Part shown: positions 9,130 to 17,061 of the stretch, one piece after another
Numbering within the stretch: the stretch's first letter is position 1
Layout of the letters: every line of letters begins with the position of its first letter
Origin: Halobaculum saliterrae
GTDB taxonomy: Archaea; Halobacteriota; Halobacteria; Halobacteriales; Haloferacaceae
Length of the DNA stretch: 64,000 nt
Assembly (NCBI RefSeq): GCF_009831625.1
Contig: NZ_WUUS01000008.1
Span: forward strand, 124,001-188,000
Direction of reading: 5' to 3'
Position numbers and translations under genes: made by a program
Notes under the pieces: generated by a model
Databases searched by the model: none
What the model saw: only the letters and a program-made list of their open reading frames with translations
Told to the model about the DNA's origin: nothing

Positions 9130-10323
9130 ATGACCTCGCTCGACACGCCGCCGTTCGCCTTCGACTACGACCCCGGCGCGATCCACTACGGTCGCGGGTG
9201 TATCGACGACATCGGCGACGCGCTCGCCGAACGCGACCGCGAGGCCGCGCTCGTCGTCTGCGGCTCCAACGTCGCCGGCAACGCGGCCCTGATGGACGCC
9301 GTCGACGAGGGCCTCGGCGACCGCCTCGCGGAGGTGTTCGCGGGCACGACCCCGGACAAGCGCCTCCGCGAGGCGGCCCGCGCGGTCGAACGCGCGGACG
9401 ACCTCGGCGCCGACGCGTTCGTACCCGTGGGGGGCGGCTCCAGCCTCGACGTGGCGACGGTCGCGTCGGTGCTTCGTGCCCGCGACCTCTCGCTCGACGA
9501 CGCCCGCGCGGAGGTGGCCGAAACGGGCGGGATCGCGACCCCCGAGGACACGACCTCACTCACGCCGCTGTTCCCGGTCCCGACGACGCTCGCGGGCGCG
9601 GACCTGTCAGTCATCGCCGGCATCGCCGCCGAGGTCGACGACGATGCCGGAGGGACCGAGGTGGTCTCGACGGGCGTCGGCGGCCGCGAACTGATGCCGG
9701 AGGCGCTGTTCTACGACCCGGCGCTGTTCGAGACGACGCCGGCTGGCGTGCTCGCGGGGTCGGCGATGAACGGCTTCGACAAGGCGATCGAGTCGCTGTA
9801 CGCCCGCGATCGAACCGCGGTCACGGACGCGACCGCGACGCGAGCGGTTCGGCTGCTCGCGGACGGACTCCCCGGGATGACCGACGACGGGAGCGCGATG
9901 GACCGCGCGGTCGCGGGGATCGTGCTCGCACAGTACGGTATCTCGCGGCCCGGCGAGATGACGATCAACGTGATCCACGCGTTCGGCCACGGCCTGCGCG
10001 ACGCGTTCGGGGTTCAGCAGGGACTCGCGCACGCGACGGTCGCGCCCCACGCGCTCCGGGCGATGGCCGACGCCGGCGTCGACCTCTCGATGCTCACGTC
10101 GGCGTTCGAGGTCGAGACCGTCGAGGAGGCGATCCACGAGGTCGAACGCATCCGCGACGCCCTCGGCCTGCCGGCGTCGCTGTCGGCGATCGACGGCGTC
10201 GACGAGGCCGGGCTCAACGAGGCGGCGCGGGTGACCGCCGGCGACTCGCTGCTCGCGTACGCCCCCCAGGGATACGAACTGACGGAGGCGGACGTGCGGG
10301 CGGTGCTGGAGGCGGCGTTCTGA
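9130..10323 (+). CDS. Iron-containing alcohol dehydrogenase family protein
   Basis: 397 residues from the ATG at 9130. The frame runs far upstream, but MTSLDTPPFAFDYDPGAIHYGRG is the typical beginning of group III (Fe) dehydrogenases. The nucleotide-binding VPVGGGSSLDVA loop, PTTLAGADLS, the first metal-ligand region (NGFDKAIESL) and the His-containing NVIHAFGHGLRDAFG motif are all present. It is likely an NAD(P)-linked alcohol or aldehyde oxidoreductase in the cytoplasm. Substrate cannot be deduced; glycerol-1-phosphate dehydrogenase is a related family but its diagnostic motifs are not evident. No operon partners. Confidence 0.82.
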   Translation: MTSLDTPPFAFDYDPGAIHYGRGCIDDIGDALAERDREAALVVCGSNVAGNAALMDAVDEGLGDRLAEVFAGTTPDKRLREAARAVERADDLGADAFVPVGGGSSLDVATVASVLRARDLSLDDARAEVAETGGIATPEDTTSLTPLFPVPTTLAGADLSVIAGIAAEVDDDAGGTEVVSTGVGGRELMPEALFYDPALFETTPAGVLAGSAMNGFDKAIESLYARDRTAVTDATATRAVRLLADGLPGMTDDGSAMDRAVAGIVLAQYGISRPGEMTINVIHAFGHGLRDAFGVQQGLAHATVAPHALRAMADAGVDLSMLTSAFEVETVEEAIHEVERIRDALGLPASLSAIDGVDEAGLNEAARVTAGDSLLAYAPQGYELTEADVRAVLEAAF

Positions 10324-10347
10324 GCGCCCGGGACGGGAGGAGCCCGA

Positions 10348-12672
10348 TCACGAGTCCCGCATCGCCCGCCACACCCGCGGCGGCGTAACCGGCATGTCGA
10401 CGTGGTCGACGCCGTACGGCGCGAGCGCGTCCACGACGGCGTTCACGACCGCGGGCGGGGCGGCGATGGTCCCCGCCTCGCCGATCCCCTTCGCCCCGAG
10501 CGGGTTCGTCGGGCTCGGCGTCACCGTATGTTCGGTGTGGATCTCGGGGACGTGTCCGGCGTCGGGGACCTTGTAGTCGGCCATCGTCCCCGACGCGAGG
10601 GTGCCGTCCTCGTCGTACACCGCCCGCTCGTGGAGCGCCTGTCGGATCCCCTGGGCGACCCCGCCGTGGATCTGCCCCTCGACGAGCGTCGGGTTCACCC
10701 GGACGCCGCAGTCGTCGACCGCGACGTAGCGGTCGACCTCGACCTCGCCGGTCTCCGGGTCGACGGCGACGACCGCCGCGTGCGTCCCGAACGCGTACGC
10801 GGACCGCTCGGGCTCGAAGAAGGAGGTCGCCTCCAGCCCGGCGTCCATTCCCTCCGGACGGTCGGAGCCGTGGGCCGCCGCAGCGACCGCCGCGAACGAC
10901 ACGCTCCGCTCGGGCGCGCCCGCGATCCGGAACTCGCCGTCCGCGAGTTCGACGTCCCCGGGGTCGGCCTCCAGTTCGTCCGCCGCGATCCGGGCGGCCT
11001 TCTCGCGCACTTCGCGCGCGCTCTCGACGATCGCGCCGCCGCCCACGACGACGCTTCGGCTCCCGAACGTGCCCGTCCCCCGCGGGATGCGGTCGGTGTC
11101 GCCCTCGACCACGTCCACGTCGTCGGGGTTCATCCCGAGCTCGTCCGCGACGACCTGCGCGTACGTCGTCGCGTGGCCCTGCCCGTGGGAGTGCGTCCCC
11201 GCGAACGCGGTGACGCCGCCGTCCGGGTGGACGCGCACCACGCCGCTCTCGAAGCCGCCGCCCGTCGACTCGACGAAGCTCGCCAGCCCGACGCCGACGA
11301 GGCGGCCGTCGTCCCGGGTCTCCGTTTCGCGGAGCGTCTCGTAGTCGACCGCGTCGAGCGCCCTCTCCAGTGCTGGCTCGTAGTCGCCGGAGTCGTACGT
11401 CGCCCCCGCGGCCGTCTCGACGGGGAACGCGTCCGGCGGCAGGAGGTTCCGCCGGCGGAACTCCGCGGGGTCCATGCCGAGGTCGTCCGCGGCCCGCCGC
11501 ACGAGGCGTTCGAGTACGTAGATCGCCTCGGGGCGACCAGCGCCCCGGTAGGAGTGGACGGGCGCCGTGGTGGTGAACACGCTCCGGGTCACGCAGTGGA
11601 TCGCGGGCACGTCGTACTGCCCCGCGAGGAGGCGGCCGTACCACAGCGGAAGGAGGGGGGAGGAGCCGAGGGGGTAGCCGCCGACGTTCGCGTCCGTCTC
11701 CGCGCGCAGCCCCCGGATGCGCCCGTCGTCGTCGAAGGCGAGCGCACAGGTCGTGACGTGGTCGCGGCCGTGGGCGCCGGCCAGGTAGTTCTCGGACCGC
11801 GTCGCCGTCCACTTCACGGGACGGTCGAGGCGGCGGGCGGCCCACGCGGCCATCGTCTCGCCGGGGTGATGGTGGCCCTTGTGGCCGAACCCGCCGCCGA
11901 CGTCCGGCGCCACGACGCGCAGGTCGCGCTCGGGGACGTCGAGCGCGTCCGCGAGGTCGCTCCGGTGGCCGTGCGGACTCTGGGAGGTCATGTCGACCCG
12001 GAGCCGGTCGCCCTCAGGACGCGCCAGCGCCGCGCGCGGTTCCAGCGCGTTCGGGATGAGCCGGTTGTTCACGAGGTCGAGGTCGACGACGCGGTCGGCG
12101 TCCGCGAACGCCGCGTCGGTGGCCGCCTCGTCGCCGAGTTCGCCGCTGGCGGCGACGTTGTCGGGGCACCCCTCGAACACCGTCGGGGCGTCGTCGCCGC
12201 GAGCCGCGGCGGCGTCGGTGACGGCGTCGAGCCGGTCGTACTCGACGGCCACGGCCTCCGCGGCGTCGGCCGCCAGGTAGGGGGACTCGGCGACCACAGC
12301 GGCGACCGGCTGCCCCTGGTAGCGGACGCGACCGTCCGCGAGGACGGGATGGCCGGGGACGTCGCCGTTCAGCCGCTCGGTCGGGGCGCCCATCCGTCCG
12401 TGCGCGTCCGACGCCTCGACGTCCGCCCAGGTGTACGCCGCGACGACGCCGTCCATCCCCTCGGCCCGTGCCGTCTCCACCTCGACGACGTCGGCGTGAG
12501 CGTGCGGACTCCGCACGAACACGAGGTGGCTCGCGTCCGGCGCATCGATGTCGTCAGTGAACTGTCCCTCCCCGCGGAGGAGCGCGGGGTCCTCCCGGCG
12601 CTCGCGCGCGCTGCCGACGAACCGCGCGTCGCGTGCCTGTTCCTCGGTGGGTGACTCCTCCCGCTCGGTCAT
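10348..12672 (-). CDS. Xanthine dehydrogenase/CO dehydrogenase family molybdopterin-binding large subunit
   Basis: 774 residues from the ATG at 12672. The N-terminal hammerhead domain (RREDPALLRGEGQFTDD, FVRSPHAHA) is followed by the Mo-cofactor domains with GGGFGHKG, the active-site loop SYRGAGRPEA, SHGQGHATTYAQ and the C-terminal GAKGIGEAG with its conserved Glu. The loop reads RGAGR rather than the Cys-bearing RCSFR of true form I CO dehydrogenase, so this is a form II-type hydroxylase of unknown substrate. The FAD (medium) and [2Fe-2S] (small) subunits that normally sit beside it are absent here. They may be elsewhere. Confidence 0.88.
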   Translation of the reverse strand: MTEREESPTEEQARDARFVGSARERREDPALLRGEGQFTDDIDAPDASHLVFVRSPHAHADVVEVETARAEGMDGVVAAYTWADVEASDAHGRMGAPTERLNGDVPGHPVLADGRVRYQGQPVAAVVAESPYLAADAAEAVAVEYDRLDAVTDAAAARGDDAPTVFEGCPDNVAASGELGDEAATDAAFADADRVVDLDLVNNRLIPNALEPRAALARPEGDRLRVDMTSQSPHGHRSDLADALDVPERDLRVVAPDVGGGFGHKGHHHPGETMAAWAARRLDRPVKWTATRSENYLAGAHGRDHVTTCALAFDDDGRIRGLRAETDANVGGYPLGSSPLLPLWYGRLLAGQYDVPAIHCVTRSVFTTTAPVHSYRGAGRPEAIYVLERLVRRAADDLGMDPAEFRRRNLLPPDAFPVETAAGATYDSGDYEPALERALDAVDYETLRETETRDDGRLVGVGLASFVESTGGGFESGVVRVHPDGGVTAFAGTHSHGQGHATTYAQVVADELGMNPDDVDVVEGDTDRIPRGTGTFGSRSVVVGGGAIVESAREVREKAARIAADELEADPGDVELADGEFRIAGAPERSVSFAAVAAAAHGSDRPEGMDAGLEATSFFEPERSAYAFGTHAAVVAVDPETGEVEVDRYVAVDDCGVRVNPTLVEGQIHGGVAQGIRQALHERAVYDEDGTLASGTMADYKVPDAGHVPEIHTEHTVTPSPTNPLGAKGIGEAGTIAAPPAVVNAVVDALAPYGVDHVDMPVTPPRVWRAMRDS

Positions 12673-12852
12673 ACGATCCCCTCTCGAACCGGCTGCGACG
12701 ACAGCATGGGGACCGCCACGGCGACGCGAGTAATAACGTTGGGCCGTCCCCACCGCCTCCCGCCGCGCCCCGCCATCGGGTCATCCCACCGACTGGAGCG
12801 TCGCCGCTGACGGACAAACCTCGCCCAACCGACTGGGCGTTCACCAACTGCT

Positions 12853-14259
12853 ATGAGCGACTGGCGCATGTCGTTCGACATGAGCGATACGAACCCCTCC
12901 TCCGCACGCCCTCCGGAGGCGGCGCCCGGTCCCGACGGGCTGCCCTTCCTCGGATCCTTCCTCGAGAACCGGCGGGACTTCTTCGCGTTTCGCGACCGCG
13001 TCGCCGCCGAGCACGGCGGCGTCGCACGCTACGAGATCCTCGGGCAGGACGTGTTCCTGCTGACCGACCCGGACGCGATCCGGCGGGTCCTCGTCACGGA
13101 GAACGAACGGTACGTGAAGGGAGAGCTGTTCCAGCAGCAGCTCCGTCCCGTGCTCGGCAACGGCCTGCTCAACAGCGAGGGCGACTTCTGGCGCCGGCAG
13201 CGACACCTGATCCAGCCGGCGTTCACGCCCGACCGCATCGCGGGGTACGCCGACATGATGGTCGGCGTGACCGAGCGGACGAGCGGCCGCTGGCGCGACG
13301 GCGAGGTCCGCGACGTCCACCGAGACATGATGGGGCTGACCCTCGACATCGTCGCCCGCGCGCTGATGGGCGTCGACATCCGCGACCGGACGCCCGCGAT
13401 CGGCGGCGCGCTCGACACCGTGATGGAGCAGTCCGCGGGCGGCAGCCTGCTCGATCTCCTCCCGCCGTCGGTGCCGACGCCCGGGCGTGAGAAACTCCGC
13501 GAGGCGGTCGCCTCGCTCGACCGCATCGTCGACGAACTGGTCGAGGAGAAGCGGCGCGCGCTGCGTGACGGCGAGATCGGGCCCGACGCCGACGTGGTCT
13601 CCGCACTGCTCACCGCCGAGGACGACGACGGCGAGCGGATGGCCGCGGAGCAGGTCCGCGACGAGGTGAAGACGCTGCTGCTGGCTGGTCACGAGACGAC
13701 GGCGCTGTCGCTGACGTTCACGCTTCACCTGCTCGCACGTCACCCCGAGATCGAACAACGGCTGCTCGACGAACTGGAGACCGAACTCGGCGATGAACCC
13801 GCCGGATTCGACACGGTTCGGGATCTGAAGTACCTCGACAAGGTCGTCACCGAGTCGATGCGGCTGCTCCCGCCGGTGCACGGGATCCTCCGGGAGCCGA
13901 CCGAGGACGTGGAACTCGGCGGCTACCGGGTCCCGGAGGGCACGCCGCTGGCGATCAGTCAGTGGATCGTCCACCGGGACTCCGACCACTACGACGACCC
14001 GCTCGCGTTCCGGCCCGAGCGGTGGACCGACGACATGGAGCGGGAACTGCATCCCCTCGCGTACTTCCCGTTCTCCTCGGGGCCGCGTCGGTGCGTCGGC
14101 GACCGCTTCGCGCTGCTGGAGGCGAAGCTGATCCTCGCGACGCTGCTGCGGCGGTTCGCGTTCGAGGTGGTCGACCCGGTCGACCTCGAGGCGAACCTGG
14201 AGGCGAGCATCACCACGCGCCCGACGGGCCCGGTCAGGATGCGGCTCCACGAGCGCTGA
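12853..14259 (+). CDS. Cytochrome P450
   Basis: 468 residues. All P450 hallmarks are visible: the WRRQRHLIQPAF C-helix with heme-propionate Arg, I-helix AGHETT at residues 278-283, K-helix ESMR at 334-337, the PERW segment, and the heme loop FSSGPRRCVGDRFA with the axial Cys at 414. It is a heme-thiolate monooxygenase and no N-terminal membrane anchor is seen, so it is probably soluble. Downstream ATGs at 12880 and 12892 are alternative starts. No ferredoxin or reductase partner is adjacent. The substrate is unknown; haloarchaeal P450s of this type are assigned to the CYP174 family, which I did not verify. Confidence 0.9.
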   Translation: MSDWRMSFDMSDTNPSSARPPEAAPGPDGLPFLGSFLENRRDFFAFRDRVAAEHGGVARYEILGQDVFLLTDPDAIRRVLVTENERYVKGELFQQQLRPVLGNGLLNSEGDFWRRQRHLIQPAFTPDRIAGYADMMVGVTERTSGRWRDGEVRDVHRDMMGLTLDIVARALMGVDIRDRTPAIGGALDTVMEQSAGGSLLDLLPPSVPTPGREKLREAVASLDRIVDELVEEKRRALRDGEIGPDADVVSALLTAEDDDGERMAAEQVRDEVKTLLLAGHETTALSLTFTLHLLARHPEIEQRLLDELETELGDEPAGFDTVRDLKYLDKVVTESMRLLPPVHGILREPTEDVELGGYRVPEGTPLAISQWIVHRDSDHYDDPLAFRPERWTDDMERELHPLAYFPFSSGPRRCVGDRFALLEAKLILATLLRRFAFEVVDPVDLEANLEASITTRPTGPVRMRLHER

Positions 14260-14325
14260 CCCGGCGGAGTCGAGCCGGGTCGCTCCCGCCGCACCCCGCC
14301 GGCGGTTCTTCGCACCTTCGCCGCA

Positions 14326-14332
14326 TTTTATA
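14326..14332 (+). promoter_or_regulatory. TATA box of aroC
   Basis: TTTTATA occurs in a GC-rich region 24-30 bases before the ATG at 14356, the position expected for a leaderless haloarchaeal transcript starting at or next to the start codon. Confidence 0.6.
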
Positions 14333-14355
14333 CCGCCGAACCACCGAACACGGGC

Positions 14356-15543
14356 ATGAACGGCAACGAGTTCGGCCGGCTGTTCCGGCTGACCACCTAC
14401 GGGGAGAGCCACGGCGAGGCCATGGGCTGTACGGTCTCGGGAGTCCCGGCCGGCGTGGAACTGGACGAGGAGCGCATCCAACGCGAACTCGACCGCCGAA
14501 AGCCGGGCCAGTCGATGATCACGACCAGCCGCGGCGAACCCGACGAGGTGGCGATCAACTCCGGGCTTCAGGACGGCTACACCACGGGAACGCCGATCGG
14601 GATGGTGATCCAGAACAAGGACGCCCGCTCCGGCAAGTACGAACCCTTCGTCACCGCGCCCCGCCCGAGCCACGGCGACTACACCTACTCCGCGAAGTTC
14701 GGCACGCGCAACTGGGGCGGCGGCGGCCGCTCCTCGGCGCGCGAGACGGTGAACTGGGTCGCCGCCGGCGCCGTCGCCAAGGCGGTGCTCGACCAGAGCG
14801 ACTACGACGTGCAGATCAAAGCCCACGTCAATCAGATCGGCGACATCGTCGCCCCCGACGTGAGCTTCGAGGAGATGCTCGAACACAGCGAGGAGAACGA
14901 GGTCCGCTGCGCGCACCCGGAGACGGCCGCGGAGATGCGCGAAGCGATCGACGAGTATCAGCAGGCCGGCGACTCCATCGGCGGGTCCATCGAGTTCGAG
15001 GCGCGCGGCGTCCCGCGCGGCCTCGGCGCGCCGCGGTTCGACTCCGTCCCCGCGCGTCTCGGGCAGGCGATGATGTCCATCCCCGCGACGACGGGTTTCG
15101 AGTTCGGCCTCGGTCGCGACGCCCGCGAGGTCACGGGCCACGACCGCAACGAGGACTGGGAGTTCGACGAGGGCGACCACCCCGAGACGGTCAGCGAGGA
15201 GGGCGACCCGGTGCCCGTCGGCAACGACCACGGCGGCCTGCAGGGGGGCATCACGACCGGCGAGCCGATCTACGGCGAGGTGACGTGGCACGCGCCGACC
15301 TCCATCCCGAAGGAACAGACGACGGCCGACTGGGAGACCGGCGAGCAGAAGCAGGTCCAGGTCGTCGGGCGCCACGATCCCGTGCTTCCGCCCCGGGCTG
15401 TACCGGTCGTCGAGGCGATGCTGTACTGCACCGTGTTGGACTTCATGCTGCTGGGCGGGCGGATCAATCCCGATCGGCTGGACGGACAGGTGGGGCAGTA
15501 CGACACGGAATACCACCCGAGCAGTCCCGAGAACGAGGAGTAG
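14356..15543 (+). CDS. aroC: Chorismate synthase
   Basis: 395 residues. The chorismate synthase signatures are clear: GESHG at the N-terminus, the RRKPGQS motif, RSSARETVN, GGLQGGI and TSIPKEQTT. The enzyme converts EPSP to chorismate using reduced FMN. A 25-residue acidic insert around EVTGHDRNEDWEFDEGDHPE is typical of haloarchaeal forms. The promoter has a good TATA box 27 bases upstream. It is transcribed alone and is the third aromatic pathway gene within 11.5 kb. Confidence 0.95.
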   Translation: MNGNEFGRLFRLTTYGESHGEAMGCTVSGVPAGVELDEERIQRELDRRKPGQSMITTSRGEPDEVAINSGLQDGYTTGTPIGMVIQNKDARSGKYEPFVTAPRPSHGDYTYSAKFGTRNWGGGGRSSARETVNWVAAGAVAKAVLDQSDYDVQIKAHVNQIGDIVAPDVSFEEMLEHSEENEVRCAHPETAAEMREAIDEYQQAGDSIGGSIEFEARGVPRGLGAPRFDSVPARLGQAMMSIPATTGFEFGLGRDAREVTGHDRNEDWEFDEGDHPETVSEEGDPVPVGNDHGGLQGGITTGEPIYGEVTWHAPTSIPKEQTTADWETGEQKQVQVVGRHDPVLPPRAVPVVEAMLYCTVLDFMLLGGRINPDRLDGQVGQYDTEYHPSSPENEE

Positions 15544-15585
15544 AGGGCTGGCGGGGAAGTCATCGACCGCGTCCGTCTGGTCGAC

Positions 15586-16305
15586 TCAGTTTCGCGATTC
15601 GACGAACTCCCTGATATCGGCGGCGGAGGACCCTTCGATCGGGTCGGCTCCCCAACGGAACGCCGGGATCGAATCGGCGTCGACGCCGCTGTCGCGGCCG
15701 AACTCGCGATCGGACAGCGTCTGGTTCCGGCGCCGGCGGGTCTCTGCCGCCTCGACCACCGCGTCGCCATCGACGGAGACCGCCGCGGCCGACTCCCGCA
15801 GTAGCTCGAACGAGTAGTCGGGGGCCGCCTCGACGAGCAGTTCGTGGAACCGCCACGCGTCGGCGCGGGTGCCGCGGGCGCGGACCTCGAACACCGCGCT
15901 CGGGAGCAGCATCGACCATTCGTTCACCGGAAGCGGATACATGAGCAGCGTCGGTCGAAAGGAGCCGTCAGCGAGCAGGTCCGACAGCTTCGGGAACTCC
16001 TCGCGCCACCATCGGATCGAGGGCTCGTGGGCGTAATCGAAGCAGACGAGCACGAGCGTGCCGCCGCCCGCGTAGATCTGCTTCACGCCGGGATAGGGCG
16101 TACGGGTCCCCTCGCGATGGCTGAAGGTCTCGGTGGCCGCCGCGGTCGTGAACTCCTCGGTGTGCCAGCCGCCGCGGGGTTCGTCGCTCTCCGAGCCTCC
16201 GCGCAGCCAGCCGAGGCAGCCGGACGATCCGGCGAGTGCCGCGGTACCTGTGGCCGTGAGGAGTTGTCTGCGTGACGAGCGAACGTTCCTGTCGGCGTCC
16301 ATCAT
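15586..16305 (-). CDS. Tat/lipobox-bearing DsbA-like thioredoxin-fold protein lacking CxxC
   Basis: 239 residues. The N-terminus has twin arginines (SSRRQLLTATG), a hydrophobic run and a lipobox-type Cys (GSSGC), so it is probably a Tat-exported lipoprotein. The mature part resembles DsbA-type thioredoxin folds: a strand LVLVCFDYAHEPS followed by a helix WWREEFPKL, then the MYPLPVNEWS segment that matches the DsbA cis-Pro region. The redox CxxC is replaced by AHEPS. A role as oxidoreductase is therefore unlikely; binding or chaperone function is possible. Its start overlaps the stop of the CAP-domain gene by 4 bases, which implies co-translation. Confidence 0.7.
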   Translation of the reverse strand: MMDADRNVRSSRRQLLTATGTAALAGSSGCLGWLRGGSESDEPRGGWHTEEFTTAAATETFSHREGTRTPYPGVKQIYAGGGTLVLVCFDYAHEPSIRWWREEFPKLSDLLADGSFRPTLLMYPLPVNEWSMLLPSAVFEVRARGTRADAWRFHELLVEAAPDYSFELLRESAAAVSVDGDAVVEAAETRRRRNQTLSDREFGRDSGVDADSIPAFRWGADPIEGSSAADIREFVESRN

Positions 16306-16967
16306 TTTTCACCCTCGTTCGTGGGATCGGCGTCACAGAGATTCATCGTGACGTAGGCACGGCCGTCTTTTGCGACGTAGATGCCGATTCCGACAGTAGT
16401 CATGTCGGGATTGACCATCGCGGTATTGTGCTCAGGGGAGTGAATGAATCCGCGAAGGAATGCTTCCGCGAGTTCTTCCTCTGTTTGAGTATTTTCAGCC
16501 TTCCAATATCTTCCGGCGATATTCTCTCGGCTGCTGAGACAATCGTAATTTGCGTTCAGAAGCCTGTCACCAAAAGTCACCCCGTCCGGAGATGTATGAT
16601 TAATATATTCTCTGTTCGCCATATCGTACGAGTGATGGCGAGCAATGCGTGCAAGACGGGGATCTGAAACCAGTCTTGAGAGATCATTATTCCTTCTATG
16701 GGAGTTCAATTTCTGATTTAGTAAAATCTCAACAGTTGTCACATTTAGATCGCTTCGTGTAGTCTTATTATCTAATTTTTTCGGGGTGGTTATCTCATCA
16801 TTAGTTTGATTATGGCCGAAATTTGGGAGTTCTGATTCGGCATCAACCATCGGGGATGGAGTATAAGTACGGACAACCGGTTCCGAATTCGAACCGACCG
16901 GCGAGAGGCATCCACTCAACAAGAGTAACGCGATTAGAGCGACAATGAGATTGTACTTGTGGCTCAT
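16302..16967 (-). CDS. CAP (SCP/PR-1) domain lipoprotein
   Basis: 221 residues. The N-terminus is a hydrophobic signal ending LLLLSGC, a lipoprotein processing site. A Ser/Thr/Asn-rich linker follows, then a CAP domain at about residues 80-215: LNSHRRNNDLSRL, ARHHSYDMANREYINHTS, the NIAG motif, HSPEHNTAMVNPDMTTVGIG and a final beta strand (AYVTMNLC). Bacterial and archaeal CAP proteins of this kind are secreted or surface-anchored; their biochemical role is poorly defined. The gene has about 45% GC, far below its neighbours, with frequent A/T third positions, suggesting acquisition. It overlaps the next gene by 4 bases. Confidence 0.82.
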   Translation of the reverse strand: MSHKYNLIVALIALLLLSGCLSPVGSNSEPVVRTYTPSPMVDAESELPNFGHNQTNDEITTPKKLDNKTTRSDLNVTTVEILLNQKLNSHRRNNDLSRLVSDPRLARIARHHSYDMANREYINHTSPDGVTFGDRLLNANYDCLSSRENIAGRYWKAENTQTEEELAEAFLRGFIHSPEHNTAMVNPDMTTVGIGIYVAKDGRAYVTMNLCDADPTNEGEK

Positions 16968-17061
16968 GATAGCACCTCATGGGAGTATACTTCAATTTGA
17001 ATCCTTGTAATTATCATAGATATAGTGCTAATTTGTTCTATAAATATATTTGCATTCAATA

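Noticed and set aside
12841-15516. A very long minus-strand open frame over the P450 and aroC genes
   Set aside because: Both plus-strand genes carry full motif sets; the antisense frame has none and is an artefact of composition.
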